DNA from: Mycolicibacterium lutetiense
Lineage (GTDB): Bacteria > Actinomycetota > Actinomycetes > Mycobacteriales > Mycobacteriaceae
Reading direction: 5' to 3'
Length of the DNA stretch: 64,000 nt
Assembly: GCF_017876775.1 (NCBI RefSeq)
Contig: NZ_JAGIOP010000002.1
Location: forward strand, 1,674,001 to 1,738,000
The notes below the pieces were generated by a model. It was not told the origin of the DNA. It was given only the letters and a program-made list of their open reading frames with translations, and made no database searches. A program made the position numbers and the translations under genes. Numbering within the stretch: the first letter of the stretch is position 1; every line of letters begins with the position of its first letter. This document shows positions 53,079 through 62,440 of this stretch, piece after piece.

Positions 53079-54238
53079 GGGAACTCGATCACCCCACGGA
53101 TATTGCGGCCTTCACGCATATCGGTGATCGCGTCGTTGATCTGATCGAGGCGGTACCGCCGAGTCACCAGCTCGTCGAGTTTGAGGTGGCCGTTGCGGTA
53201 CATGTCCAACAACATGGGCATGCTGGCGCGGGGGTTCATACCGCCGTAGAGCAACCCCTTGAAGGTCTTGCAGTTCTGCAGCATGTCGACCAGCAGCATC
53301 GGCACCAGGCTGAACTCGATCTTCGGGACGCCGGTCATCAGGCAGGTGCCGCCCTTACTCGTCAACATCAACGCCGGGGCGATCATCTCGGGACGGACCA
53401 CGCTCGGCGTGAGCACCACCCGGTCGGCCATCACCCCGCGCGTCAGTTCCTGCACCAGCGGGATCGCCGCCTCGATCGACGGACAGGTATCCGTAGCGCC
53501 GAAGAATTTCGCCGTATCCCGTTTGAAATCAACGGGATCCACTGCAATCACCAGATTGGCGCCCGCAGCGCGGGCACCCTGAACCGCATTGATTCCCACC
53601 CCGCCGGTGCCGACCACAACGACGGTGTCGCCGGGTTGCGTTCCGACGCCGACGGTCCCCGAACCCCAGCCGGTCGTCACGCCGCAGGACAGCAGTGACG
53701 CCGCCTCAAGTGACACCGAATCGTCGAGCTTGATCACCGATTGCTCGGCGAGAACGGCATATTCGGAGAACGTGCCCAGCTGACCGAAGGCCATCAGGTC
53801 CTCGTCGCCGACGTGATGCCGCACGGTGTTGTCGGTGACCATCTCTTTGGCCATCATCATCGCCCCGTTGTCGCAGAGGTACGTCCTCCCCGACACACAC
53901 CAGCGGCATGTGCCGCACGCAGCGATGAACGACAGCCCCACGTGGTCACCCGGATGCACCGACCGAACCCCCGGACCGACCTCCTCCACGACACCGGAAC
54001 CTTCATGTCCACCGAGCATCGGGAAGTAGTCCGGCACGGGCACACCCATCGCCTCGTACATCGCCACCAACTCCGGCGAAGGGACCATGTCACCGGTGGC
54101 GAAATGGTCGTCGGTGTGGCAGATCCCGGCCACCGCCATCTTGACCAGCACCTCGCCCTCACGAGGTGGATCGAGGGTGATCTCCTCGATCGCCCAGTCC
54201 ATGCCGACGCCGCGCAGCACTGCACCCCGGCATTTCAT
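53075..54238 (-). CDS. Zinc-dependent alcohol dehydrogenase, NDMA type
   Basis: A 387-residue enzyme of the medium-chain family. Catalytic zinc ligands come from VAGICHTDDHFATGD and GGHEGSGVVEEV; structural zinc from CGTCRWCVSGRTYLC; the NAD loop is VVGTGGVGINAVQGARAAG. The insert VAMYEAMGVPVPDYFPML is typical of NDMA-dependent, mycothiol-era mycobacterial enzymes that hold nicotinamide tightly. ATG 54238 (MKCRGAVLRG) is the family start; the frame to 54346 is an extension. Its stop overlaps the 13E12 stop. Confidence 0.9.
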   Translation of the reverse strand: MKCRGAVLRGVGMDWAIEEITLDPPREGEVLVKMAVAGICHTDDHFATGDMVPSPELVAMYEAMGVPVPDYFPMLGGHEGSGVVEEVGPGVRSVHPGDHVGLSFIAACGTCRWCVSGRTYLCDNGAMMMAKEMVTDNTVRHHVGDEDLMAFGQLGTFSEYAVLAEQSVIKLDDSVSLEAASLLSCGVTTGWGSGTVGVGTQPGDTVVVVGTGGVGINAVQGARAAGANLVIAVDPVDFKRDTAKFFGATDTCPSIEAAIPLVQELTRGVMADRVVLTPSVVRPEMIAPALMLTSKGGTCLMTGVPKIEFSLVPMLLVDMLQNCKTFKGLLYGGMNPRASMPMLLDMYRNGHLKLDELVTRRYRLDQINDAITDMREGRNIRGVIEFP

Positions 54239-54331
54239 CGCCGTGCTTCTCTCGGCTTCGCCGGTGATTCGGTCATTCATCGAGCATCTGCCCGCCTCAC
54301 CGGGAGCGATAGCGTATCCGCATACCCCATC

Positions 54332-54337
54332 TAGGCT
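54332..54337 (+). promoter_or_regulatory. -10 box of the methyltransferase gene, leaderless geometry
   Basis: TAGGCT lies 7 bases before the ATG at 54345. Confidence 0.5.
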
Positions 54338-54344
54338 CGTCGGC

Positions 54345-55148
54345 ATGCCTGATCCACAACGCCCCGACCCGCGGCCGACAAACTGGGCCGCCGGCCGCTA
54401 CCAGGCCGTCGCCGAGCGCATCGCCGTCATCGCCGGTGAGGTCGTCGCCACGGCCGACGCGCTGCGGCCGATCCGGGAAACCACGCTGGTCGACCTGGCC
54501 TGCGGCACCGGAAGCGCCGCGCTGGCCGCCGCTGAGGCCGGCGCTCGGGTCACCGGTGTCGATCTGACCGCCGAGCTGATCGCCATCGCCTCCGGGCGCC
54601 CCGGGGCCGACGCGGTGCGGTGGGTGGTCGCCGACGCCGCGCGCACCAGCCTGCCCGACGGCGGGTTCGACACCGTGGTGTCGAACATGGGCATCATCTT
54701 CGTCGAGCCCACCAGCCTGATCGCCGAGGTCCGCCGACTGCTGACGCCCGGCGGGGTGTTCGCGTTCTCGACCTGGGTTCGCGACGGGGCAGGCAGCCCG
54801 CTCTTCACCCCGATCGTCGAGACCCTCGGCCAGCCGCCTGCCGGGGCGTACTCTCCCGATCAGTGGGGCGATCTCGACGTCGTGCACTCGCGCCTGGGCG
54901 CCGCGTTCGACAACGTTCAGTTCGAATCCGGTTCACATACGTGGCAATTCGCCTCGGTCGAGTCCGCGGTGCGCTTCATCTCCGACGAGTCACCGATGCA
55001 TGTCCACCTGTTGAGCCAGCTGGACGAGACGACGCGGGGCCGTCTGCTCGACGCCTTCACCGGCGCACTGAGCACACACGCCGACAGCGCCGGGCAGGTT
55101 GCCTTCGAGGCGCCGTATGCGGTGGTGACGGCGCACCGCGCACACTGA
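54345..55148 (+). CDS. Class I SAM-dependent methyltransferase
   Basis: A 267-residue protein. Motif I is LVDLACGTGSAALAAAEAGA, the acidic end of strand 2 is VTGVDLT, and RRLLTPGGVFAFSTW is the post-III region typical of the UbiE/ArsM group of small-molecule methyltransferases. Substrate is unknown. It is divergent from the alcohol dehydrogenase gene. Confidence 0.87.
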   Translation: MPDPQRPDPRPTNWAAGRYQAVAERIAVIAGEVVATADALRPIRETTLVDLACGTGSAALAAAEAGARVTGVDLTAELIAIASGRPGADAVRWVVADAARTSLPDGGFDTVVSNMGIIFVEPTSLIAEVRRLLTPGGVFAFSTWVRDGAGSPLFTPIVETLGQPPAGAYSPDQWGDLDVVHSRLGAAFDNVQFESGSHTWQFASVESAVRFISDESPMHVHLLSQLDETTRGRLLDAFTGALSTHADSAGQVAFEAPYAVVTAHRAH

Positions 55149-55149
55149 A

Positions 55150-56643
55150 TCATTCAGCCTGATAGAGGATTCCGCGCCCGATCGCCTCACGCACCTCGGG
55201 CAGGGCGGCCTGCGCCAGCGCGTCGGCATCCACTCCGTGATGAGTGGCCAACAGCTGGATCAAGGTGCCCAACGGCACCTCGCCACGGCAGCCGGCCAGC
55301 AACGCCCGCAGTACCTCGTCGACCCCGATGACCGCGGCCGGGCCACCCGGGCGGCGCACCGCGGCCCCGACCTCCTGCCAGCCCTCCGGTCCGGGTAGTG
55401 ACTGTGCCTCCAGAAAGACCGGCGCCGTGGAGAGCCGGGCCGCCAGCAGCGCGTCATCGGACGTGTCGCGCAGGTAGGCCCGCCGGGCGAAGAAGGCGTC
55501 CACCTCGGCTCCGGTGACCGCCTCGTCAGCGCCGGTGATCTCCTCGAGGATCTGCTCGGGCGGCTCCCCGCTGCGCGGGACCCGCAGCGAGATCATGCCC
55601 ATGCCGATGCCGGCGATGCCCTGCTCGGTGAACCAGTCGAGCCACTGCCCGCCGCGCTGCGCCTGCCGTTCGAGGTCCTCCCCGGCATCGGCCAGCCACA
55701 GCGACACATAGCTGACCGGGTCGGCCAGTTCACGCTGCACCACCCAGGCGTACAGACCGGTGCCGGCCAACCAGCCGCGGACCCGGTCCTGCCAGTCGTG
55801 TCCCTCGCGCACGATCCAATTCGCCATGATGTGCGCGGTACCGCCGGGCAGCAGATGATCACCTACCTGCTCGATCAGGCTCTGACACAACGCATCTCCG
55901 GCCAGGCCGGAGTCCCGGTAGATGTAGTCGCGGGCACCCGAGCCGACCACGAACGGTGGATTGGAGACAATCAGGTCGAAACGCTCCCCCGCCACCGGCT
56001 CGAACAGGCTGCCGTGGCGCAGGTCCCACGACATTCCGTTGAGCCGCGCGGTCATCGCCGCCAGTTCCAGCGCCCGCTCGTTGGTGTCGGTGGCGACGAT
56101 CTCGTCGCAGTGTGCGTCCAGGTGCAGCGCCTGAATACCGCATCCGGTTCCGAGGTCGAGGGCGCGGCCGACGGGGTTACGCGTGACGGCGCGGGCCAGT
56201 GACACCGATGCCCCGCCGATCCCGAGCACGTGATCGTGCCGCAACGGACCCCGCCGCACCGCGGCGTCCTGATCGGACACCACCCAGAAGTCCCGCGTTC
56301 CGTCGCTGTGCGGCCGGATGTCGAGGACCGCCCGCACCGTGGAACCGTTGAGTTCCAGGACGCCATGGGCGGTCAGGGTCTGCAGGCTGACTGACGGGAA
56401 CGCCGCCTCGACGTCCTCCCGCGACTCCTCGGTACCGAGCAGCAGCAGGCGCACCATCACGGCCAACCGCTGCCGCTCAGCCGAAGCCGCACGGGTGACC
56501 CGTAGGACCGGCCACCACGCGCCCCGGCCGAGCGCGGCGTGGGCGTCGGCGCCCAGCAGTTCGGCCACCCCGTCGGTGGTGAATCCGGCCGAACGCAGGT
56601 CGGCACCGATCGCGTCCACCACATCGGCATCGGGCGTGCTCAA
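55150..56643 (-). CDS. NPPF-type class I methyltransferase, large
   Basis: A 497-residue protein. A winged-helix-like N-terminal part (1-140) precedes a Rossmann domain with ALDLGTGCGIQALHLDAH (motif I) and FDLIVSNPPFVVGSG (NPPF, motif IV), as in enzymes that methylate the amide or amino nitrogen of proteins, rRNA or DNA. A C-terminal domain of about 150 residues follows. The start is TTG 56643, overlapping the SRAP stop (TTGA) and preceded by GAGGTGGGG; no ATG or GTG fits. Confidence 0.82.
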   Translation of the reverse strand: MSTPDADVVDAIGADLRSAGFTTDGVAELLGADAHAALGRGAWWPVLRVTRAASAERQRLAVMVRLLLLGTEESREDVEAAFPSVSLQTLTAHGVLELNGSTVRAVLDIRPHSDGTRDFWVVSDQDAAVRRGPLRHDHVLGIGGASVSLARAVTRNPVGRALDLGTGCGIQALHLDAHCDEIVATDTNERALELAAMTARLNGMSWDLRHGSLFEPVAGERFDLIVSNPPFVVGSGARDYIYRDSGLAGDALCQSLIEQVGDHLLPGGTAHIMANWIVREGHDWQDRVRGWLAGTGLYAWVVQRELADPVSYVSLWLADAGEDLERQAQRGGQWLDWFTEQGIAGIGMGMISLRVPRSGEPPEQILEEITGADEAVTGAEVDAFFARRAYLRDTSDDALLAARLSTAPVFLEAQSLPGPEGWQEVGAAVRRPGGPAAVIGVDEVLRALLAGCRGEVPLGTLIQLLATHHGVDADALAQAALPEVREAIGRGILYQAE

Positions 56644-57431
56644 AACAACCCCACCTCTTCTGGTTCGGCCGGCTCGATGAGCTCGGGGCCGTTGTTGCGG
56701 ACGCTGTTGACCAGGCGAGACACCTCGCGAACGGCGATCCGGTCCAGGTCCCCGTGACCACGGAGCAGTCCGTCGTCGATGGGGGCGTCGGGATCCATCC
56801 AGCGGTCCCAGTCCGGCGCGCTGATGGTCAGCGGCATCCGGTCGTGGATCTCGGCGATCGGGCCGGCGGCGTCGGTGGTGATGATCGTGCAGCTGAGCAG
56901 GGGCGGCGCGTCTTTCGGTGCGCCTTGCGGGCGCCATGTCGTCCACAGCCCCGCCATGAACAGCAGCTCACCGTCGGCGCCGTACAGGTAGTACGGGGTC
57001 TTCTTAGAAGATCCAGCAGCTTTTCCGTCGCCGCCAGGGTTCAATTTCCACTCGTACCAACCGTCCATCGGGATCAGGCAGCGCTTGTTCTTGGCGGAGT
57101 TTCGGAATGCCGGAGAGGTGGTGACCTTGTCGGCGCGTGCGTTGATCAGCAGGGGCCCCTTGGTATCTGGACCGCCACCCTCGGCGGTCTTCACCCACGG
57201 CGGGATCAGTCCCCAGCGCATCGAGCGGACCCGGCGGGTCGATTCGTCTTCGGGTTCGGTGTGCCGCTTGACGACGCTGGAGATGGTCGTGGTCGGCGCC
57301 ACGTTGTAATTGGCGGCGGAGTCGGCGCCCGCGACGTCCTTGTCGCCCGTGCTCGCTGCAGTCTCGTCAAGGGCCTGGATTTTCTGCGCCAGCAATGCCG
57401 GATCGGTGGTCACCGCGAAACGTCCACACAT
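56640..57431 (-). CDS. SOS response-associated peptidase (SRAP/YedK-HMCES)
   Basis: A 263-residue protein matching Rv3226c. The catalytic cysteine is residue 2 (MCGRFAVTTDP); the other conserved sites are YNVAPT, MRWGLIPPWVK, NARAD, FYEW-type GWYEWK, and EIHDRMPLTI. It crosslinks to abasic sites in single-stranded DNA through Cys2 after removal of the start methionine. ATG 57431 is fixed by MCGR. The downstream methyltransferase is translationally coupled to it. Confidence 0.93.
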   Translation of the reverse strand: MCGRFAVTTDPALLAQKIQALDETAASTGDKDVAGADSAANYNVAPTTTISSVVKRHTEPEDESTRRVRSMRWGLIPPWVKTAEGGGPDTKGPLLINARADKVTTSPAFRNSAKNKRCLIPMDGWYEWKLNPGGDGKAAGSSKKTPYYLYGADGELLFMAGLWTTWRPQGAPKDAPPLLSCTIITTDAAGPIAEIHDRMPLTISAPDWDRWMDPDAPIDDGLLRGHGDLDRIAVREVSRLVNSVRNNGPELIEPAEPEEVGLF

Positions 57432-57497
57432 AGTGCCCATGGTTGCAGAGTCCGCGGACAAGGCAGGATGTAGTGCGTGAGCGCACGTGAGGAGCAG

Positions 57498-58784
57498 ATG
57501 ACACAGTGGCCGGCCCCGTCGGCCACGACCCCGGTCGACGCCACGGTGACGGTGCCCGGTTCGAAGTCGCTGACCAACCGCGCGCTCGTGCTGGCCGCCC
57601 TGGCCACCGCACAGGGCCCCTCGACGGTTCACGGCGCGTTGCGCAGTCGCGATACCGATCTGATGATCGACGCCATCCGCACCCTCGGCGTCAGCGTCAC
57701 TCCGGCCGAACATGACGACACCGAGTTGACGGTCAGCGCCCGCATCGCGCCGGCCCCGGATGCGCGGGTCGACTGCGGACTGGCCGGCACCGTGCTGCGG
57801 TTCGTGCCCCCGGTCGCCGCATTGGGCACCGTGTCGGTCACGTTCGACGGCGACGAGCAAGCCCGGGCCCGACCGATCTCGCCGCTGCTCAACGGGCTGG
57901 TCGGCCTGGGAGTCGACGTCGACGGAGACGCACTGCCGTTCGCGGTGCGCGGCCGTGGCGCCGTGGCCGGCGGCACCGTCGAGATCGACGCGTCGGGGTC
58001 CTCGCAGTTCGTCTCCGGGCTGTTGTTGTCCGGTGCGACCTTCACCGACGGGCTCACCATCGTGCACACCGGAACCTCGGTGCCCTCAGCCCCGCACGTC
58101 GCGATGACGGTGGCGATGCTGCGCGACGCCGGCGTCCAGGTCGATGATTCGGTCCCCAACCGCTGGCGGGTCTTCCCCGGACCGGTGGCCGCGCGGGCCT
58201 GGCATATCGAGCCCGACCTGTCGAATTCCACCCCGTTTCTCGCCGCTGCGATCGTCACCGGCGGAACGGTGCGGATCGCCGGCTGGCCATCGGACAGCAT
58301 CCAGCCCGCCGACACCATCCTCGGTCTGCTGACGAAGGTGAGTGCGACTGTTCACCAACGTGATTCATATCTGGAAGTCGGCGGCGCCGAAGGATACTGC
58401 GGGTTTGACGCCGACCTGCACGACGTCGGCGAGCTCGCTCCCACCGTGGCTGCGCTGGCCGCACTTGCCGCTGACGGCTCGACGTCACGGCTGCGGGGCA
58501 TCGCGCACTTGCGCGGACATGAGACCGACCGGCTGGCAGCGCTGACCGCCGAGATCAACGGACTCGGCGGCGACTGCTCCGAGACCGAGGACGGTCTGCT
58601 CATCACGGCCCGCCCACTGCACGGGGGGATGTGGCGCTCCTACGCCGACCACCGGATGGCCACGGCCGGGGCGATCATCGGCCTGCGGGTTCCCGGTGTG
58701 GCGGTGGAGAACATCGAGACCACGGCCAAGACCCTGCCCGATTTCCCGCTGATGTGGCAGCAGATGCTGACGGGCGGGAAGTAA
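57498..58784 (+). CDS. aroA: EPSP synthase AroA
   Basis: A 428-residue enzyme of the shikimate pathway, matching Rv3227. [20 protein letters not shown] is the first signature; [16 protein letters not shown] and [10 protein letters not shown] follow; [19 protein letters not shown] is the second signature. It joins shikimate-3-phosphate with phosphoenolpyruvate, and is the glyphosate target. ATG 57498 has GAGGAG 4 bases upstream and matches the known N-terminus (WPAP); GTG 57477 is less likely. Confidence 0.95.
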   Translation: MTQWPAPSATTPVDATVTVPGSKSLTNRALVLAALATAQGPSTVHGALRSRDTDLMIDAIRTLGVSVTPAEHDDTELTVSARIAPAPDARVDCGLAGTVLRFVPPVAALGTVSVTFDGDEQARARPISPLLNGLVGLGVDVDGDALPFAVRGRGAVAGGTVEIDASGSSQFVSGLLLSGATFTDGLTIVHTGTSVPSAPHVAMTVAMLRDAGVQVDDSVPNRWRVFPGPVAARAWHIEPDLSNSTPFLAAAIVTGGTVRIAGWPSDSIQPADTILGLLTKVSATVHQRDSYLEVGGAEGYCGFDADLHDVGELAPTVAALAALAADGSTSRLRGIAHLRGHETDRLAALTAEINGLGGDCSETEDGLLITARPLHGGMWRSYADHRMATAGAIIGLRVPGVAVENIETTAKTLPDFPLMWQQMLTGGK

Positions 58785-58789
58785 ACCCC

Positions 58790-59770
58790 TTGGGAGCGCG
58801 GGAATACGACGAGTCCGACGTCCGGATCAGACCGGGGCGGCGTACCCGTCCGCGCACCAAGACCCGGCCGGACCATGCGGATGCGCAGTCCGCGATGGTG
58901 ATCACCGTCGACCGCGGTCGCTGGGGATGTGCACTCGGCCGCGACCCGGACCTCCGGGTGACCGCGATGCGGGCCCGCGAACTCGGCCGCACCCCGATCG
59001 TGGTGGGCGACGACGTCGACATCGTCGGGGATCTCTCCGGCCGTCCGGACACCCTGGCCCGCATAGTGCGGCGCGGTGAGCGCCGAACGGTGTTGCGCCG
59101 CACCGCCGATGACACCGACCCCACCGAGCGGGTGGTGGTCGCCAACGCCGACCAGTTGCTCATCGTGGTCGCGCTGGCCGACCCGCCACCGCGCACCGGT
59201 TTCGTGGAACGCGCATTGATCGCCGCCTACGCCGGTGGCCTGAAACCCATTCTGTGCCTCACGAAGTCGGATCTGGCACCCGCAGAGCCCTTCGCTGCAC
59301 AGTTCGCCGAACTGGACCTGACCATCGTCAACGCCGGCCGAGACGATCCCCTCGAGGCAGTCGCACCGATGCTGACCGGGCAGGTCACAGTGTTCCTCGG
59401 CCACTCCGGTGTCGGCAAGTCGACATTGGTGAATCGCCTTGTCCCGGATGCTGATCGGGCAACCGGCGAGGTGTCTGGAGTCGGCAAGGGCAAACATACT
59501 TCGACGCAGTCGGTGGCGCTGCCGATCGACGGCGCCGGTTGGGTGGTCGACACCCCGGGTATCCGATCGTTCGGGCTGGCCCACATCCAACCCGACGATG
59601 TGCTGCTGGCGTTCTCGGACCTGGCCGAGGCCATCGCCGATTGCCCACGCGGATGCGGTCACATGGGCGCGCCCGCCGATCCCGAATGCGCGCTGGACGC
59701 CCTGACCGGGCCGGCGGCGGGCCGGGTCGCGGCGGCCCGACACCTCTTGACCGCTCTCCGGGAAGCCTGA
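58790..59770 (+). CDS. rsgA: Ribosome small-subunit GTPase RsgA
   Basis: A 326-residue circularly permuted GTPase matching Rv3228. Motifs run in the order G4 (CLTKSDLAP), G1 (FLGHSGVGKSTLVNRL), G3 (VDTPGIRSFG). The C-terminal zinc region is ADCPRGCGHMGAPADPECAL. The N-terminus reads GAREYDESDVRIRPGRR, as in mycobacterial homologues; a TTG at 58790, 6 bases after aroA, is the only plausible start nearby. It assists 30S maturation. Confidence 0.92.
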   Translation: MGAREYDESDVRIRPGRRTRPRTKTRPDHADAQSAMVITVDRGRWGCALGRDPDLRVTAMRARELGRTPIVVGDDVDIVGDLSGRPDTLARIVRRGERRTVLRRTADDTDPTERVVVANADQLLIVVALADPPPRTGFVERALIAAYAGGLKPILCLTKSDLAPAEPFAAQFAELDLTIVNAGRDDPLEAVAPMLTGQVTVFLGHSGVGKSTLVNRLVPDADRATGEVSGVGKGKHTSTQSVALPIDGAGWVVDTPGIRSFGLAHIQPDDVLLAFSDLAEAIADCPRGCGHMGAPADPECALDALTGPAAGRVAAARHLLTALREA

Positions 59771-59792
59771 CCTGCGCCGACGCCGCGAGGAC

Positions 59793-59798
59793 TATGGT
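59793..59798 (+). promoter_or_regulatory. -10 box of the SDR gene
   Basis: TATGGT lies 8 bases before the ATG at 59807, compatible with a leaderless mRNA. Confidence 0.4.
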
Positions 59799-59806
59799 CG
59801 CTGAAC

Positions 59807-60613
59807 ATGGCTACTTACGTACTCACCGGCAGCGCCTCCGGGCTTGGGGCGGCAACCAAGAAGCGGCTGGAATCGGACGGACACCGAGTGATCGGTATCG
59901 ACCTACGCGACGCCGACGTGAACGTGGACCTGAGCACCCCGGAAGGGCGCAAAGAGGCGATCACCAAGGTCAACGAGCTGGCCGGCGACGGTATCGACGG
60001 TTTCGTGCCGTTCGCCGGGCTGGCGGCCGCGACCGGACGTCCGGCCGGCCTGTTGATCGCCGTCAACTACTTCGGCGCCATCGAGCTGCTGGAAGGCCTG
60101 ACGCCACTGCTGGCCGGCCGGGAGAACGCATCGGTGGTGCTGATCAGCTCGAATTCGACTACCAGTCAACCCAATTGGCCGGTCGAGCTGGCCGATGCCT
60201 GCCTGGCTGGCGATGAGGTAGGCGCCAACACCATCGCCTCCACCTACGGTGACTACGCGGCACTGCAGGCCTACCCGGCGACCAAGGCCGCCCTGGCGTA
60301 CTACGCCCGCACCAAGTCCGCGGAGTACATCGCCGAGGGCATCCGGCTCAACGCGATCGCACCGGGGCTCATCGAGACGCCGATGACCCAGGAGGGCCGC
60401 AAAGACCCGCTGACCGGCCAGGGGATGGAGCAGTTCCTCAAGACGATCCCCGCCGGGCGCGGCGGGCGCCCCGAAGAGGTGGCCGCTCTGGTGGCGTTCC
60501 TGCTGAGCCCCGAGGCAAGTTACTTCGTCGGGTCGGTGATCTTCATCGACGGCGGCACCGACGCGGCATTCCGCGGCAAGGACTGGCCGAAGGTGTGGGA
60601 AATCAACATGTGA
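59807..60613 (+). CDS. Short-chain dehydrogenase/reductase
   Basis: A 268-residue enzyme. [20 protein letters not shown] is the cofactor loop, [13 protein letters not shown] the pocket after strand 2, SSNSTTSQ the serine region, and [13 protein letters not shown] the YxxxK site (here [15 protein letters not shown]). The size and C-terminal [17 protein letters not shown] are classical for this family. It resembles 3-alpha-hydroxysteroid dehydrogenases/carveol-like enzymes. Substrate unknown. Confidence 0.88.
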   Translation: MATYVLTGSASGLGAATKKRLESDGHRVIGIDLRDADVNVDLSTPEGRKEAITKVNELAGDGIDGFVPFAGLAAATGRPAGLLIAVNYFGAIELLEGLTPLLAGRENASVVLISSNSTTSQPNWPVELADACLAGDEVGANTIASTYGDYAALQAYPATKAALAYYARTKSAEYIAEGIRLNAIAPGLIETPMTQEGRKDPLTGQGMEQFLKTIPAGRGGRPEEVAALVAFLLSPEASYFVGSVIFIDGGTDAAFRGKDWPKVWEINM

Positions 60614-60634
60614 CGGCGGCGCGGCCACGCCACG

Positions 60635-61048
60635 TCAGTGCGCCGGCTTGGCCTGCTGGGCCGCCGCCTGCTCGGCGGCCTTCTGCTTGGCGTCGGCAAG
60701 CGCGGCACGTCCCTCGGGGCTGGCCGCCGAGTTGCCCGGCGTCGTGGCCGAGGCCACCGAGGCATTGCAGTTGAGGTCGAGCAGTTCGGTGTCGGTGACC
60801 GGCGCGAAGTTGTTCCCCTTGTGCCAGTGCGCCTTCTCCGAGTGGGTCACCACGCAGTCGTCGTCGGACAACGAATCACCCGAGCGGGCCGCAACAACAC
60901 CCTTCATGCCTGCGTCGGCCAGCGCCGACTGCACGTCGGAGTATTTCTGCCCTGCGTAGCCGTCGGCCGCGGCGGTCCCGGTGGCCAACACACCTACCGG
61001 GACGGCCGAGGCACCCACCACCATGGTGGCCACGAGCAACTTCTTCAC
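60635..61048 (-). CDS. Small secreted protein with PASTA-like segment
   Basis: A 137-residue protein with a signal peptide (MKKLLVATMVVGASAVPVGV, cleavage near AAADG). The mature part, GQKYSDVQSALADAGMKGVV, resembles a PASTA-type fold, and two cysteines (DDDCVVTHS and LNCNAS) may form a disulfide. The C-terminal 45 residues are Ala/Gln/Lys-rich and probably disordered. Function is unknown; such proteins are common in mycobacterial envelopes. Confidence 0.8.
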   Translation of the reverse strand: MKKLLVATMVVGASAVPVGVLATGTAAADGYAGQKYSDVQSALADAGMKGVVAARSGDSLSDDDCVVTHSEKAHWHKGNNFAPVTDTELLDLNCNASVASATTPGNSAASPEGRAALADAKQKAAEQAAAQQAKPAH

Positions 61049-61132
61049 GAGCGACAGATTATGAGCGACAGCTGCCAGACCCCTGAGAGTAGGCGGGGTG
61101 GTTGCTTGGAATCCAAGCCCGGCGTGATCGAC

Positions 61133-62371
61133 TCAGCGCTGGCGCCAACCCCGAACCGCCGCGATGGCCGTCTTCAGGCCACGGCGACGTCCGGTAGTCG
61201 GATCGGTGACGCCGTACCCTTCGAGCTCGGTGAACATCCGCTCGCTGCGGGTTTCCGGGGCGTTGTCGGCCGTGTCCTTCAGGAACCGGTCCGGCAGCGA
61301 CAGTTTGGCGATCGTGCGCCACGTCTTGCCGTACTGAACCAGGAACGGCCCCGTGGTGTAGGGCAGGTCGTACTTTTCGCACAGGGCCCGCACCCGGATC
61401 GCGACGTCGGCGTACCGATTGCTCGGCAGGTCCGGGAACAGGTGGTGCTCGATCTGATAGCTCAGGTTGCCGCTCATGAAGGCCAGCGCGGGACCCGAGT
61501 TGAAGTTGGCACTGCCCAGCATCTGACGCAGGTACCACTGACCGCGGCTCTCGCCCACCATGTCGGTCTTGGTGAATTTCTCTGCGCCATCAGGGAAATG
61601 GCCGCAGAAGATCACCGCATTGGCCCACACGTTGCGGATCACGTTGGCCACCGCGTTGGCCTTCAGGGTCGACTTGTACGTCGCACCGGGCGACAACGAG
61701 GTCAGAGCGGGCCAGGCGACGTAGTCCTTGAACAGCTGTCCGCCGGCCTTGACGCCGAACTCCTTGACGCGCACCAGCGTCGCGGCACGGTCGTCGCCAC
61801 CCTTGGCGATCTTGCCGAGCTCCAGGTGCTGCAGCCCGACACCCCACTCGAAACCGATCGCGAGAAGGGTGTTGAACAGCAGATTGCCGTACAGGTTGAA
61901 CGGTTTCCACCTGGCGTCGCGGGTGACCCGGATGACGCCGTAGCCGACATCGTCGTCCATGCCGAGGATGTTGGTGTACTTGTGATGCATGAAGTTGTGG
62001 GTGAAGCGCCAGTGCTTGGACGCCCCGCTCATGTCCCACTCCCACGTCGAGGAGTGAATCTCGGGATCGTTCATCCAGTCCCACTGGCCGTGCATGACGT
62101 TGTGGCCGATCTCCATGTTCTCGATGATCTTGGCCACGCCCAGGGTCACGGTGCCCGCCCACCACGCCGACCGCCGCGAGCTGGCCGCCAGGATGGCGCG
62201 GCCCGTCAGTTCGAGGGCACGCTGGGCGGCGATGGTGCGACGAATGTAGCGCGCGTCGCGCTCACCGCGGGAGTCTTCGATGTCCTGACGGATCGCATCG
62301 AGCTCTATGCCCAGATTCTCGATGTCGGCATCGGTGAGATGCGTGAATGCGGGAACGTCGGTTACTGCCAT
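61133..62371 (-). CDS. desA3: DesA3-like acyl-CoA desaturase
   Basis: A 412-residue membrane desaturase matching Rv3229c. The three histidine boxes are GHNVMHGQWDW, FTHNFMHHKYTN and YQIEHHLFPDLP. It introduces the delta-9 double bond in stearoyl-CoA, giving oleate for membrane lipids and triglycerides, with electrons from the oxidoreductase encoded 69 bases upstream. A GAGGAGG site precedes ATG 62371, and two copies of the 20-bp operator lie upstream. Confidence 0.92.
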   Translation of the reverse strand: MAVTDVPAFTHLTDADIENLGIELDAIRQDIEDSRGERDARYIRRTIAAQRALELTGRAILAASSRRSAWWAGTVTLGVAKIIENMEIGHNVMHGQWDWMNDPEIHSSTWEWDMSGASKHWRFTHNFMHHKYTNILGMDDDVGYGVIRVTRDARWKPFNLYGNLLFNTLLAIGFEWGVGLQHLELGKIAKGGDDRAATLVRVKEFGVKAGGQLFKDYVAWPALTSLSPGATYKSTLKANAVANVIRNVWANAVIFCGHFPDGAEKFTKTDMVGESRGQWYLRQMLGSANFNSGPALAFMSGNLSYQIEHHLFPDLPSNRYADVAIRVRALCEKYDLPYTTGPFLVQYGKTWRTIAKLSLPDRFLKDTADNAPETRSERMFTELEGYGVTDPTTGRRRGLKTAIAAVRGWRQR

Positions 62372-62390
62372 CGTCAGCCCTCCTCTCGAT

Positions 62391-62425
62391 TACCTACGGT
62401 AGCGTAACCTACGACCCCGTAGGTT
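62391..62425. promoter_or_regulatory. Two overlapping operators upstream of desA3-like gene
   Basis: TACCTACGGTAGCGTAACCT (62391-62410) and AACCTACGACCCCGTAGGTT (62406-62425) match the perfect palindrome before the partner gene at 15 and 17 of 20 bases. They overlap by five bases. Confidence 0.65.
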
Positions 62426-62440
62426 ACTAGCCAGTAAAGT